Part shown: one piece after another, positions 43,108 through 53,921 of the stretch | Numbering within the stretch: the first letter of the stretch is position 1 | How the letters are laid out: every line of letters begins with the position of its first letter | Origin: Bedellia somnulentella | Lineage: Eukaryota; Arthropoda; Insecta; Lepidoptera; Bedelliidae | Direction of reading: 5' to 3' | Assembly (NCBI GenBank): GCA_963576735.1 | Contig: OY755197.1 | Location: 3,298,501 to 3,362,500 of the forward strand | DNA: 64,000 nucleotides | The notes under the pieces: generated by a model | The model's input: the letters and a program-made list of their open reading frames with translations, nothing else | Database searches by the model: none | Told to the model about the DNA's origin: nothing | Program-made: the position numbers and the translations under genes

Positions 43108-43355
43108 CCGTATAGTGCCGGCTTAAAATGTCACAAACTTTTTTTATCCACTGGTGTGCGAGGCGACTAATAGTACGGGGCTTTTTTTAAGTGGTTTTTG
43201 AATGATGCGGTTGGAGACCCTTCACTAGAGATACTATATTTCTACCATCTTGCCCCTTATAAACTTCCAAATTTGACTGAGGAGTTTCTAACTCTTAAGT
43301 TCTAGCTACCCTTTTTCGGGATTTTTGGCCGTGAATATATGTATGTGTGTATATA
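43108..43355 (+). mobile_element. Old S1 copy
   Basis: Partner of 9,384-9,636. Confidence 0.8.
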
Positions 43356-43504
43356 CGTAATATGTTAATTTAACTAGCGAAAGCCACACTTGTAACATGA
43401 ATAATGAGTTTAATGTCCATGTTCGAAGGAATTATAAAATAAGTAACTCTTTAATGAGTACCTGAAATGTTAGACGATTTTGAAGGTAACCTGCCATACG
43501 ATAA

Positions 43505-43622
43505 ATACTTAATTTTTAACATCTTGTCCTCTATCAACTTCCAAATATGGCTGAGGAGTTTCTAGCTCTGATACTCTGGCCAACCCGTTTGGGATTTACG
43601 GCCATGAGTGTATGTATGTATG
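43505..43622 (+). mobile_element. Old S1 fragment
   Basis: Partner of 9,103-9,231. Confidence 0.75.
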
Positions 43623-44212
43623 TTAATTTATCGAAGCAATTAATAGTAAGGGAAAAAATTGCGAGGAAATCAACATGGCTTGTTTGTGCTAAGCCATTGC
43701 ATAACAATATAGCAGTGCAAAGTAGCGAAATGCCTGCTTATTGGAATATAATGTTTAATGCTCCGTCCAAACAAATCCTGGGCACTCTAAACCCCGGATG
43801 ACAAAAATGACTTAAACGTCCAAAAGTATTTGTACCTCTACCATTTGTTTGGGGACAGATGATATGAGTTAAAAAGCGAATTAATATATAAACGGACGGA
43901 CATATTGTAAACAGATCAAGTAAGCCACAAATTAATTAAGGCTGGAATTAAAGGACACTAACTTAACGCTATATTTAATATTATTTAATAATTAGTTATT
44001 TAAAAAACATGTTATTTATTTAGCCACGCAAAATATAATCTTGACATATGAAACACCAAATATGATTACATCTCAATTTAAAATTTAACAAAAATCAACA
44101 CAAAAATAAAAAAAAAACATCAAGAAAATCTTAATTATATTGAATAACATAGAAAATCTCATAAATAACACTCAAGACTAAGCAATCATTTATGCTCATA
44201 ACATAAATATTG

Positions 44213-44287
44213 CTTTGAGCGCGGATCGAACCCGCAACCTCCGAACTGAGAAGCTAGGCACCTATCCAGTCAGCCATGTTTGTCGTC
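44213..44287 (-). repeat. tRNA-like SINE head, right copy
   Basis: Partner of 8,436-8,512. Its B box (gggttcgatcc) is closer to consensus than the left copy. Confidence 0.55.
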
Positions 44288-44476
44288 TATAAAGTGAGAG
44301 ACAAATATAATTTCATGTTCGAAACTATCAGGGATGAAGAAGCAAAATTTTAAGCTTCAAGGCTTCCTGGCTTCTCTCGCGACTTTGAGACCGTTTGTTT
44401 AAGGTGTTTTTCGAAAACTTCATATTTTTTTAAATCTTTTTGTTCATGAAATCCTCATGTCGGGATTATTACTAAA

Positions 44477-44554
44477 AATAAAGAATAAATAAAGGACAGA
44501 ATTTTTTTTTCCCGCCTGTGTCGAAATTTTTCTTTCCTTTATTTATTCTTTATT
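44477..44554. repeat. Perfect 20-bp hairpin, right arm only
   Basis: aataaagaataaataaagga (44,477-44,496) and its exact reverse complement (44,535-44,554) around a 38-bp loop. It lies in a roughly 150-bp stretch missing from the left arm near 8,378. Confidence 0.8.
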
Positions 44555-44732
44555 TATTACTTCATACTTTTTTTCTGATAATAAACATAATTTTTTTTCA
44601 AAATTACCAAGTAACTAAATCGCATTGTTAAACCAAATTTATTCCCAAACGTAATGCATAAATCAAACTGAGGCTATTGTTGTTTAATTTATAAACATTT
44701 CTAAAATATTAATTAAAGTCGCCAAATCCTCT

Positions 44733-44957
44733 TCACGTCATTAATTTTCTTAAATTACTCCAGACTTTCCGTCTTCACTCTACGCTCGTACTAGCGAACG
44801 GAATGTCTACGCCGTTGTCGTTATAAGCCCCGTAGCAGCCAGTATCATCTACGCGCTCGTAGCACCCGCACTGCTACAATGCGCAACGCTTAGCGAGATA
44901 AAGCCGTCGCGCTTTCTAACGAACATTCATAACGGAATTAACGCATTAAAATTTAAC
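44733..44957 (+). promoter_or_regulatory. CpG-rich presumptive promoter / 5' UTR, right copy
   Basis: Identical over 225 bp to 7,986-8,210, in the orientation that drives the exon at 45,050. Function inferred. Confidence 0.45.
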
Positions 44958-45049
44958 GAACGTTTAATGTGTGTTAACATATGTTTGTGATTTAATTAAG
45001 ATTTGTGGGTTACAGTTTAGTAAACAATTGTGTTAGTGTGTAATGTACA

Positions 45050-45107
45050 ATGTTTGAAATGAAGTGGATTTGCGGATTCATCTTTAAGTTGCTGTTTTTG
45101 CTTGATG
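45050..45107 (+). CDS. Candidate host-gene first exon, right copy
   Basis: Same 58 nt as the left copy (MFEMKWICGFIFKLLFLLD plus one base), then donor GTAAGT at 45,108. The 5' leader just upstream differs from the left copy by a 9-bp indel near 45,040. Downstream, the intron diverges after about 40 bp while exon and donor do not. The two copies are transcribed away from the array, in opposite directions. No downstream exon is recognised before the window end, so the gene may be long, or only its 5' end may have been duplicated. Confidence 0.5.
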
Positions 45108-45970
45108 GTAAGTTTACTTTATGTCAATATTTGATGGAGCTTTTGTTTGATATCCAAGAACTAGGAGAAGGATGTATAATTATTAATATATTCACAAAGT
45201 TTGTAGAAAATATGTATAATTAGAACACAGGTTTTGTTTCTGAAACGTATATAATTTTAGACGCGTTACTAGAAGTTTTATTTAAGAATTCGTTAACATT
45301 TATTTCAATACAGTAAAATATTATGCATAATATAATTCATACATAATATAATAAAAACTAAATGATTTAAATTATTTTAAGTTATAGTAAAACGCGTACA
45401 AATAATAATCTATATTTTGAATTACGTGAATTTTAAATTACCCAATCAACATTTTAATTACAGATAAGTATTTTGGCTCATAGAATAAATTAAAATACAT
45501 GGTGTTTAAAAAAACATATGAATTACTAATACATAATTATTAACACAAAAAATGTGCCGTAGAGCGATAGTTTACTTAATTTAAAAAAATGTGTCAATGT
45601 CGACTAAAAACATAGTTGATTAATTAATTTTCATTTATAATCATAAGAACGCCATCAATCCATAAAGAAAAATAGTTAACTTATCATCGTTACTTTGCCA
45701 AAACAGAAGAACAGAGCAAGGCTTTATAAATACCAAATATATAAATAATATAGAAAATATTTTAAATTTAAACTTTAATTTAAAATAAATTAATCAGTAC
45801 CTACCACAATATGAATGGCATGTGCAATGGCGTCATCCGACATTCCGTGTCAAAAACATTGCATAGTACTTTTTCTACTATAAACATGTTGAAACTGTTT
45901 CTTGCTTGAAAGATTTTGCTTAAAACTGCTTACTTTTATATTATTCCTAATACATACAATTTTTTTTTAA

Positions 45971-46223
45971 CATACATATACATACATACATATACTCACG
46001 GCTATAAATCCCTAGATGGGGTAGCCAGAGCTAAGGAATTAGAAATTCCTCAGCCTATTTGGAAAGTTGATTGGGGAAAAGATGGTGAGATTAAGGTCGT
46101 TGGTGATGGGTCTCCAACCGCATCGCCCAAAAATCCCCCAAAAGCCCCAATACAGTTAGTCGCCTCTTACTTACACCCACCAGAAGAAATGGGGTAGTGC
46201 TATTCTAAGCTGACACTACACAG
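45971..46223 (-). mobile_element. S1 copy, right arm only
   Basis: Full-length. ttttttaa at both flanks. Empty site near 6,965 in the left arm. Confidence 0.9.
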
Positions 46224-46291
46224 TTGTTTTTTAAATAAATAAAAAATATGGAAATAAATAATAATTTCAAAAAATAACAAAATCAGTGCCG

Positions 46292-46420
46292 CTACGGAAT
46301 GGGTTCCCAAGAGGCTGGCTGCATTGCCCCTTTTGTGCGGCAATGCTTATTCTTTGAGCAAACTATGTGCCAGCCCGCTATAGGAACCCCGCTAGTTTCG
46401 CCAAGGCGCGTAGATATTTC
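46292..46420. repeat. Unclassified repeat with stem-loop, right copy
   Basis: Partner of 6,800-6,930; gcattgcc and ggcaatgc pair. An S1-like remnant follows at 46,460-46,615. Confidence 0.4.
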
Positions 46421-46873
46421 CTTGAAATATTACAGCCTATTTTAATTCTTCCCGTTTGTGTCTTAAAGTTTTGGGGCTTTTCAAGTGATAGTTAAGTGAC
46501 GTTGTTATGCGTAACAAATTAACGATTTTTAAAAATCATTTACATGCATCATACTTCATTCACTTCCAAAAGTGGTACAGAGATCGTTAGTTTTGGAGCC
46601 ATTTCTACCCCTTGTTATGCCGTTTTTTATTGCCAAGAGGCAAAACACTAGTTTTCAGTGAAGACCTATATCATACAATATTCGATTATAACATAATAAC
46701 AAACAATGATTCTAAGTTTGCCACATACAAAACAAAAATATAAATGGATAAAACGGTTAATAGAACCAAATAACAACTAACCAAGAAACAAATACTTAGT
46801 ATTTCAAACTAAGATTATATTACTTTTATAACTTTTATCTAAGCATTAAATAAATTAGTGAATTTATTTTTAT

Positions 46874-47120
46874 GCTGTGTAGTGTCAGCATAGAATAGCA
46901 CTACCCCATTTCTTCCGGTGGGTGTACGTAAGAGGCGACTAACGGTATTGGGGCTTTTAAGGGATTTTTGGGTGATGCGGTTGGAGACTCATCACCAACA
47001 ACCTTTATTCTACCATCTTTTCCCCACTCAATTTCCAAAAGTGGCTGAGGAATTTGTAATTCCTTAGCTCTGGCTACCCCTTCTAGAGATTTATAGCCGT
47101 GAGTCTGTATGTATGTATGT
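46874..47120 (+). mobile_element. S1 copy, right arm only
   Basis: Flanked by gtgaattta on both sides. The left arm has a single copy near 6,350. Confidence 0.92.
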
Positions 47121-47146
47121 GAATTTAAAGATAATATATTATAATA

Positions 47147-47305
47147 CATACATTTATATACTCATTTCAATATTGCTCATTGGGATAGGCAGAGACTATC
47201 AATCGCCACTTTGTACTATCCTGGCAAACCTCTCTAGCTTCGTTCAAATCTATCAATACTTCATACATACTCTTTTATTCTTTATACTCTGGATGCCTGT
47301 CTTAA
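47147..47305 (-). mobile_element. RTE LINE 3' end
   Basis: Partner of 6,167-6,335. Confidence 0.75.
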
Positions 47306-47464
47306 ATAAAAAATATTCTCTTATAGATGTTATAAGAAGAATTAAAGTTATTGAAAATAAATTCAATTTTAATCACATATGGAAGTTTACTTGTACATGT
47401 AAGAAAGTATTAATTTCTATAATATCAATATAAAGCAGGTTTGACCTAGCACATAAGTTTAAAA

Positions 47465-47545
47465 ATACATCTCCATACCCTTAGCCCATAGCCCCGCAGG
47501 TAGGTAGAAAGGGGTAGTGACATTCTAAGCCGGCACTACACTACC
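47465..47545 (-). mobile_element. S1 5' fragment
   Basis: Partner of 5,795-6,000, mostly deleted. Confidence 0.7.
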
Positions 47546-47899
47546 ATAAAAAATATAATATAGAATGTTTGTTCCGATTCAAAACAGTATTATTATTTTA
47601 ACACTTTAAAAGTTTTTAAAAAATGCACCCGATAAATGTAGAATTTAATTCAAATATCACAAATAACCTGAACACGTACAAATCCACTTTACACAGATAT
47701 TCCTAGTTGAGTGTGTTATTGTTAGTTGGTGAAGTTGGAGTAGTGGTACAAGTATAATAATTTTTGTGTGTGTGTGTGTTTTCCTGTTAATGGTCTAAAT
47801 AATTGATATTATTACAAGAAGTAAAAATTTTATTATACTTCATTAAGACTTTATTAACATTTAACACAAAACTCAAACTTAATTTCCACAAACTTAAAC

Positions 47900-48168
47900 G
47901 TTCACGCCGTGTTTTCCCGGGGGTTGGGAGAGGTACTACTCTTCTGAACATCACGTGACCTTCTGCGGCAAATAAGGGCAGACCTATTGAAGTTTTATAC
48001 GAATACACTGTCACATGACTAACGACCATGATAAATAATTAACCACACATTGTGACTTAAGAAAACACAAGTCGGTGTAGGCCCGATCCAGGATTTAAAC
48101 CCACGTCTGTCTGCATGATAGGCTGTGTTCTGCCCAATGAACTATCATGGTTCTAAATTTCGCACTCT
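47900..48168 (-). mobile_element. S2 tRNA-derived SINE
   Basis: Partner of 4,933-5,201. Confidence 0.85.
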
Positions 48169-48292
48169 AACTGTTAAAACTTTTTTTTGACAAATTCTGT
48201 GGTCTAATTTGATGTGGATTGTGGCCAAACATGGCGGCAGCGATTTCGAAAGCATTTTTTTATTCTAGATTAGGTAGTTCCATCATCAGTCT

Positions 48293-48617
48293 ATAGATGT
48301 CCACTGCTGGCCATAGGCCTCCCCCAAAGATCTATTTACAACAAGTAAAACATCAAAAAACAGATTTTAATCAAAAGCTACCCAAATTCTCAACCCCAGT
48401 TATTTGTCAACCACTGACCGAGAAAGTCAAAACAAAACAGCACCAAATTCCCGATTCTCAATTTGGACAAATAAAATGGACTTGTCATCTGAAAGGGGCG
48501 GAAGTTCCTACACATAACATTGTAAAGCCTGTCCGTTTGAATTATGAACAAGTACAAGTGCGTGAATTTTAAACGAAGGTCCTGGGTTCGGAGCCCGGAC
48601 GCGCAATCCTTACCGGA
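48293..48617 (+). repeat. Lepidopteran repeat end plus tRNA-like B box, right copy
   Basis: Partner of 4,440-4,806. Holds the matching 91-codon frame at 48,297-48,572, not called as a gene. Confidence 0.5.
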
Positions 48618-48832
48618 AATTACTTCGAAAATTTATCTCTCGGTGCCCTAATACTTGGATCAGCGACAACACTTTTTTGTGTTTAATAGGGAAGTATGAA
48701 AGATTAATTATTTTCGAAACAAGAACAAGATTTTTTAGTTTTATAATATATAATGGTTTGTAAATACGATAACAAAGCGATAGGTTTTAAGTGTGTTTTG
48801 GGTTGATTACTTATTATTATAATTATTATCTA

Positions 48833-49160
48833 CTAGCTGTTCCCCGCGACTTCATCCGCATCAATTTGTGTTTTTAAATAAGAAATAATATATCTTAAAG
48901 TTCTTCTGCGTAAATGATATATTTTTCTGTTTTCCTGTGGATGAAGAACATACCGATTTTCCCAGCAACCCGATCTTGACAATGGCGTCATATAGTTGGC
49001 CGTGTGAAAAACAATGTTAGCCGTAAATATTTAAAAAAACTACACACACACGATGAGATATTGAAAGTATTTTTCGGATGTTTTATCATTATTACACTTT
49101 GATGTATCATATATACGTACATACAATTACTCACGCCGTTAATTCCCATTGGGGTAAAAA
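48833..49160 (-). mobile_element. Helitron-like 3' part plus RTE tail
   Basis: Minus-strand end actagctgttccccgcgac at 48,834. An RTE tail fragment at 49,106-49,159 joins abruptly to sequence equivalent to left 2,695, marking a deletion of about 1.2 kb in this arm. Confidence 0.6.
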
Positions 49161-49317
49161 AGTATGTAGTAAGTAAGAAATGTGTAATATTTTAATTGTT
49201 TGTAAATATTTTCTAAATGTTTCTATTTATATATCCCACTCACTACCCTTTTTATAAAAAAATAAAATAAAATTTAAAAACTTATAACAAAACATTGATT
49301 ATCTTATAAAATTATCC

Positions 49318-49457
49318 ACTCCCACTCAATTTCCAAAAGTGGCTGAAACATTTCTTATTCTATAGCTCTGCTGGCTACCTCTTTTAAAAAGCGGCTGAAA
49401 CATTTCTTATTCTATAGCTCTGGCTACCTCTTTTAGGGCTTTATAGCCGTGAGTATG
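49318..49457 (+). mobile_element. S1 3' fragment with internal tandem duplication
   Basis: gcggctgaaacatttctta occurs twice, about 60 bp apart. The left partner (2,547-2,625) has one. Confidence 0.75.
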
Positions 49458-49479
49458 TAAAATTCAACTAAAATAATAC

Positions 49480-49650
49480 ATTGCGTATGCCAAAGAAAGT
49501 TCAGAACAAGCTGTGTGTTTCATTAACAGGAAACAAAACGCTATAACCAAACAATAAGATTTAGTTAAATACGGGCATCATACGGCTAAGACTAATCACT
49601 GTCAGCGGTGAAATAATATATACGAGGATCAACTTCATTAGGAAAGACGT
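49480..49650 (-). repeat. Local direct repeat, right-arm copy
   Basis: Partner of 2,333-2,503. Confidence 0.75.
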
Positions 49651-49669
49651 TTGTTTTGTACAGACGATA

Positions 49670-49900
49670 ATATACTCACGACTATAAATTCCTAAAAGGG
49701 GTAGCCAGAGCTTCAGAGCTAGAAACTTTTCAGCCACAATTTAAAGTAATATGAGACAAAATCTTACAGTTAGTGTTGTTAATGATGGGTATGCAACCAG
49801 CATCGCCCAAAAATCACTTAAAAAGCCTCATACCGTTAGTCACCTCTTACAACACCCATAGAGGAGAAAGGGGTAGTGCTATTCTAAGCCATCATTACAC

Positions 49901-49903
<3 letters not shown>
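49670..49903 (-). mobile_element. Old S1 copy
   Basis: More complete version of the left fragment at 2,183-2,327. Confidence 0.78.

Positions 49904-49938
<35 letters not shown>
49904..49938. repeat. (AT)n microsatellite
   Basis: Dinucleotide run between S1 and S2 fragments. Confidence 0.9.
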
Positions 49939-49939
<1 letters not shown>

Positions 49940-49942
<3 letters not shown>

Positions 49943-50075
49943 GCCTGCCCCTTATCACGTGAGTACACTGTCCAAGCAAAACGTGGCTAAACTGAAGACT
50001 AGGTGACAATGTCAGGTGATGTTCTGAAGTCTTAATATCTCTGCCAAGCCCTTCGAAGATATACGGCGTAATCGT
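49940..50075 (+). mobile_element. S2 3' fragment
   Basis: aggcctgccccttatcacg to gcgtaatcgttg. The left arm has this as a fold-back (1,975-2,180). Confidence 0.75.
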
Positions 50076-50084
50076 TGCAAAAAA

Positions 50085-50265
50085 GTTCAGCACAAGCTTT
50101 GTGTTTCATTAACATGAAATAAGACGCTTTAATCAAACAATAAGACTAAGTAGAATCCGGGCATCTTACGGCTAAGACTAATCACTGAGAGCGGTGAAAT
50201 AATATGTACGAGGATCAACTTCATTAGGAAAGATGTTTGTATTGTTGTACAAATAACACATAATA
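50085..50265 (-). repeat. Local direct repeat, right-arm copy 2
   Basis: Partner of 1,791-1,969. Confidence 0.75.
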
Positions 50266-50319
50266 TTGTTGGCAATGTTCCCTTCATTATTTTATAAGGC
50301 TGTAAGAATTTTTCGAGTC

Positions 50320-50455
50320 TCTTTGCAAGGTTAAAGGTCTTCAACCGCTTTGCCTAACAATCAATTAAAAAGCCTTTATACCTTAAATTGCCTCTTACAA
50401 CTGCGACCGTGGGAAAACCTGGATTAGTGCTATTTCAAGCCGACACTACGTAGCA
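50320..50455 (-). mobile_element. Old S1 copy
   Basis: Partner of 1,560-1,745. Confidence 0.6.
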
Positions 50456-50658
50456 CTTCTAAAGCCATGTAGTATATAAAGATCTATCACAGTTCAGATA
50501 CTGTTCCTACTGAGGATCTCAAACCTACCCTCAATAGACTAAACCGTATTTCATCATAATTTCTTCAAATTTGCAGCTTTTAATAACTACTACTATGATA
50601 GTAGCTGGAACCACCTTGGTTTCCTTGGCTCATCTTACTTTCCGAAGTATAGAATCAT

Positions 50659-51022
50659 CTATAACATAACATAATATAAACATTCACGCCGTTTATCCCC
50701 GAAGGGGTTGGCAGAGGTACCAATACTTCTGAACTCACATGGCAGCGCCATCTAGTGCCCAGAGAAGGTACCCACGTTTTGCTTAGTCAGTGTGATCACG
50801 TGATAGGGGGCAGGCCTATCGCCGTTTTGTACGAATACACTGTCACATGACTAAGTACAACTCAGCCATGTGGGTTCCTTCACCGTTAACAACCATGATA
50901 AATTAACCACACATATGACTTTAGAAAAGACAAATTGGTGTAGGCCCGAAACAGGATTGGAACTCACGCCCTTCTGTTTTCGGGCGGGTGTTCTACCCAC
51001 TGGACTATCTATGTCGCTTGTC
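50659..51022 (-). mobile_element. S2 SINE nested in RTE
   Basis: Full-length, flanked by tcatctataa on both sides. Head carries cacgcccttctgttttcgggcg, a subtype also seen at 59,083. Confidence 0.9.
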
Positions 51023-51232
51023 ATCTATAATAAAGCCAAATTTAAAGTAATGGGGCAGTAAATACGCGGGTAACTAATCAGTTGGTGTCCGAAAAGGTCC
51101 GAATAGCAGTGCATGATGCATGTTCCCTCGATTATATTGGCAGTGAATGTTGGGTTTGGCAGAAGTACTATGAGAGCAGAGTGAATGCAATAGAAATAAA
51201 GTCTCTCAGAAAAATGCCGTGTAGTGCCAGCT

Positions 51233-51476
51233 ATGCCGTGTAGTGCCGGCTTAGAATGTCGCTACCCCTTTCTACCCACGGGTGTCGTAAGAGGCGACTA
51301 AGGGTATTGGGGCTTTTTATTGGGTTTTTGGGCGATTCGGTTGGAGACCCATCACCAAAAACCTTTATTTTTACCATCTTTTCCCCACTTGACTTCCAAA
51401 AGTGGCTGAGGAATTTATAATTCCGCAGCTCTGGTTACCCCTTCTAGGGAAATATAGCCGTGAGTATATGTATGTC
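51233..51476 (+). mobile_element. S1 copy nested in RTE
   Basis: Flanked by gtctctcagaaaaa before and after. The first bases (gccgtgtagtgcc) are present twice, at about 51,216 and 51,235. Confidence 0.92.
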
Positions 51477-51730
51477 TCTCAGAAAAAAATTACATCGTAA
51501 AAGGTGCGGTGTGAAGATGATATTGTATAAAAGATAGAATAACAAGTGCTTACAGGTTTTGGGCAAGTCCTCTATGGTTTGGGCACATGGAGAAGTTGGA
51601 TGACAGTAAATTGGTAAAATGAAATAAAATTACAGCTTCAGGATGGTAGAAATTGGCGATTGAAAATATTTGCTTACCGCATTGGATACTAATGGCTTAA
51701 GTGTGTATGTGTATGTATGTTTGTATGATC

Positions 51731-52138
51731 ATAAATGTAATGTTAGATTGTGTGACCGAGTGAGAAATAGTGTTATTCGTGAAAAGTGTGGTGTGCAGGA
51801 TGATATTGTAAGAAAAATAGAAAAAGGAATGTTGAGATGGTTTGGGCACATAGAGAGGATGGATGATAGAAAATTGGTTAAAAGGATCTATAGAGCTAGT
51901 GTGGATGGTACTGTTAGTAGAGGACGACCACGGAGAACACACTTGGACCAAATTGAGAGTGTGCTCAAAAAGGCTGGCGTCCGAAGTTTGAAGAACAAAA
52001 GAGCATGTATGAAAAGATTGATGGATGTAAACGAAGCTAGAGAGGTTTGTCAGGATCGTACGAAGTGGCGATCGATAGTCTCTGCCTACCCCAATGGGAA
52101 TCAATGGCGTGAATATATGTATGTATGTATGTATGTTT
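51731..52138 (+). mobile_element. RTE LINE 3' fragment, longest copy, right arm only
   Basis: Inserted in the tail of the preceding RTE with tttgtatgatca on both sides. Confidence 0.88.
51733..52137 (+). pseudogene. RTE polyprotein C-terminus
   Basis: Open frame with CDRVRNSVIREKCGVQDDIV, then GMLRWFGHIERMDDRKLVKR, a basic SRGRPRRTHLDQIES stretch, then REVCQDRTKWRSIVSAYPNG. This is the conserved tail of RTE-clade proteins (W-GH-RM, GRPR, DR-WR motifs), with no catalytic residues. In sister copies the stop follows NG-N immediately (gggaattaa). Here it is caa, so the frame runs through the (TATG)n tail into flanking DNA. 5'-truncated, without a promoter. Confidence 0.85.
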
Positions 52139-52154
52139 GTATGATCAATATGAC

Positions 52155-52230
52155 TAATTTAATTTGTGAATTTATCTTCCGGGCATTGAACCCGAGATCT
52201 AGGGTTGTGAACAGCTGAAGATAAAAGTGA
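52155..52230 (-). repeat. tRNA-like SINE fragment, right copy
   Basis: Partner of 1,165-1,250. Confidence 0.4.
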
Positions 52231-52258
52231 AGCCCGCTTTCCTGGATCCTATAAAGCT

Positions 52259-52456
52259 ACATACATACATACATATACTCACAGCTATAAATCTCTAGAA
52301 GGGGTAGCCAGAGCAAAGGAATTAGGAATTCCTCAGCCACTTTTGGAAGTTTCGTGGGGAAAAGATGGTAAAATAAAATTTGTTGGTGATGGGTACCAAC
52401 CGCATCGCCGAAAAAACCCTTAAAAAACCCAATACCGTTAGTAGCCTCTTACGTAC
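52259..52456 (-). mobile_element. S1 copy, part 1, right arm only
   Basis: Interrupted by S2 and continues at 52,823-52,887. The S1 as a whole is flanked by aaagct. Confidence 0.88.
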
Positions 52457-52822
52457 ACATAACATAACATAAACGTTCACGCCGAATATCCCCGAAGGGG
52501 TTGGCAGAGGTACTAATACTTCTGAACATCACGTGACTTTGTCACCTCGTGTTCAGAGTACCCACGTTTTGCATGGACAGTGTACTCACGTGATAGGGGG
52601 CAGGCCTATCGCCGTTTTGTACGAATACACTGTCACATGACTAAGTACAACTCAGACACGTGGGTTTCCTCACGATGTTTTCCCTCACCGTTAACAACCA
52701 TGATAAATTAACCACACATATATGTCTTTAGAAAAGACAAATTGGTGTAGGCCCGATCCAGGATTTGAACTCTAGTCGTTTGCACGATAACCGAATGTTC
52801 TACCCACTGGGCTATCACGGTT
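52457..52822 (-). mobile_element. S2 SINE nested in S1
   Basis: Full-length with tailing taacataacataa. The split S1 carries acgtacac on both sides. Confidence 0.92.
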
Positions 52823-52887
52823 GCTCACGTACGTACACCTACCGGAAGAAATGGGCTAGGCTTTTCTAAGCCGACTCTACACAGCAA
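52823..52887 (-). mobile_element. S1 copy, part 2
   Basis: 5' end of the split S1, ending gactctacacagc. Confidence 0.88.
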
Positions 52888-53619
52888 AGCTAATTTATTT
52901 AATTTTATAAAATCATGATTTGACTTTTTGTATATATTGGCATATTCCTGATGATACAACAATTATTTAATCCCAAAGAAATTTTCCTCTGCAAGCAATT
53001 AAAACTTACTTATCGTAAAGACCACCATTATATGTAAAAAAACACATAAAATTTTGTCTTTCACAGTTTTACAGCATTATAAAGGTTTTGTTTTCCGGTA
53101 GCAAACAGCTCTCTAGAAGTATTAGAGACAAAAACAAAATAAAAGTAACATTACCTAATCATAAAAATGGACTCCAAATGACGGCATTAGTGGTTCCAAC
53201 CTGCGACCAAATAAATTGAGCTGTCAACGCGCTTATGTTTTCAATCAAACAGAGACCTTTGCATTTGGTTGGATGGTGCCTGGTAAATTATGAGGCGGAA
53301 TATTGGGGAAATTGTCCATTTATTTACATTAGAATCCATAGCTTAGAATTAAAATTAAAATTGTATGATTTTTATGTTCTAAAAATCATATTATATTTCA
53401 AGTTTCAATCAACTTATATTTATATATAGAAATAACTTCGCCATTTTAGTAAGGTCGATGGGAAAAAATGGTGAAGTAAAGGTAGTTAATGACGGATCTT
53501 CGGTCCAAAAATTACCTTTAAAAGCTTCCAAAACACTCCTTACGACACCTGAAGGATGAAATACATCGGTGCTTTTATTACATCTTTACATATAATAAGC
53601 CTTATTTTATTTTATTTGC

Positions 53620-53868
53620 TGTGTAGTGTCGGCTTAGAATAGCACTACCCCTTTTCTTCCGGTGGGTGTACGTAAGAGGTGACTAGCGGTATTGGGGCTT
53701 TTTAAGGGATTTTTGGGCGATGCGGTTGGAGACCCATCACCAACAACCTTCATTTTACCATCTTTTCCCCACGCAACTTCCAAAAGTGGCTGAGGAATTT
53801 CTAATTCGTTAGCTCTGGCTACCCCTTCTAGGGATTTATAGCCGTGAGTATATGTATGTATGTATGTA
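53620..53868 (+). mobile_element. S1 copy at outer end of right arm
   Basis: Full-length, flanked by aagccttattt on both sides. Confidence 0.92.
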
Positions 53869-53921
53869 AGCCTTATTTGCCAATACATTTGCTTAGAGTG
53901 TCGATATCCTAAACCATATTT

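Larger units (their letters stand above)
50470..51725 (+). mobile_element. Degenerate RTE LINE fragment, right arm only
   Basis: Absent from the left arm. Around 51,110-51,215 and 51,477-51,620 it translates, with stops, to the RTE tail (LDYIGSECWVWQK, NAIEIKSLRK). It ends with a tatgtatg tail near 51,715 and carries an S2 (50,659) and an S1 (51,233). The 5' limit is uncertain. Confidence 0.65.
33116..53619. repeat. Right arm of giant inverted repeat
   Basis: Reverse-complement partner of 207-17,325 plus 27,389-27,479. It is longer than the left arm mainly because of right-only insertions: RTE with S1 (33,772-34,751), piggyBac (36,379-37,990), S2 and S1 (38,089-38,714), S2 (38,949-39,105), S1 (39,712-39,955), a LINE tail (41,310-41,612), S1 at 42,029, 45,971 and 46,874, and the 50,470-52,138 and 52,259-52,887 complexes. 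It also lacks about 1.2 kb that the left arm has (about 2,695-3,918). Remaining unlisted stretches are AT-rich sequence shared with the left arm. Confidence 0.93.
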
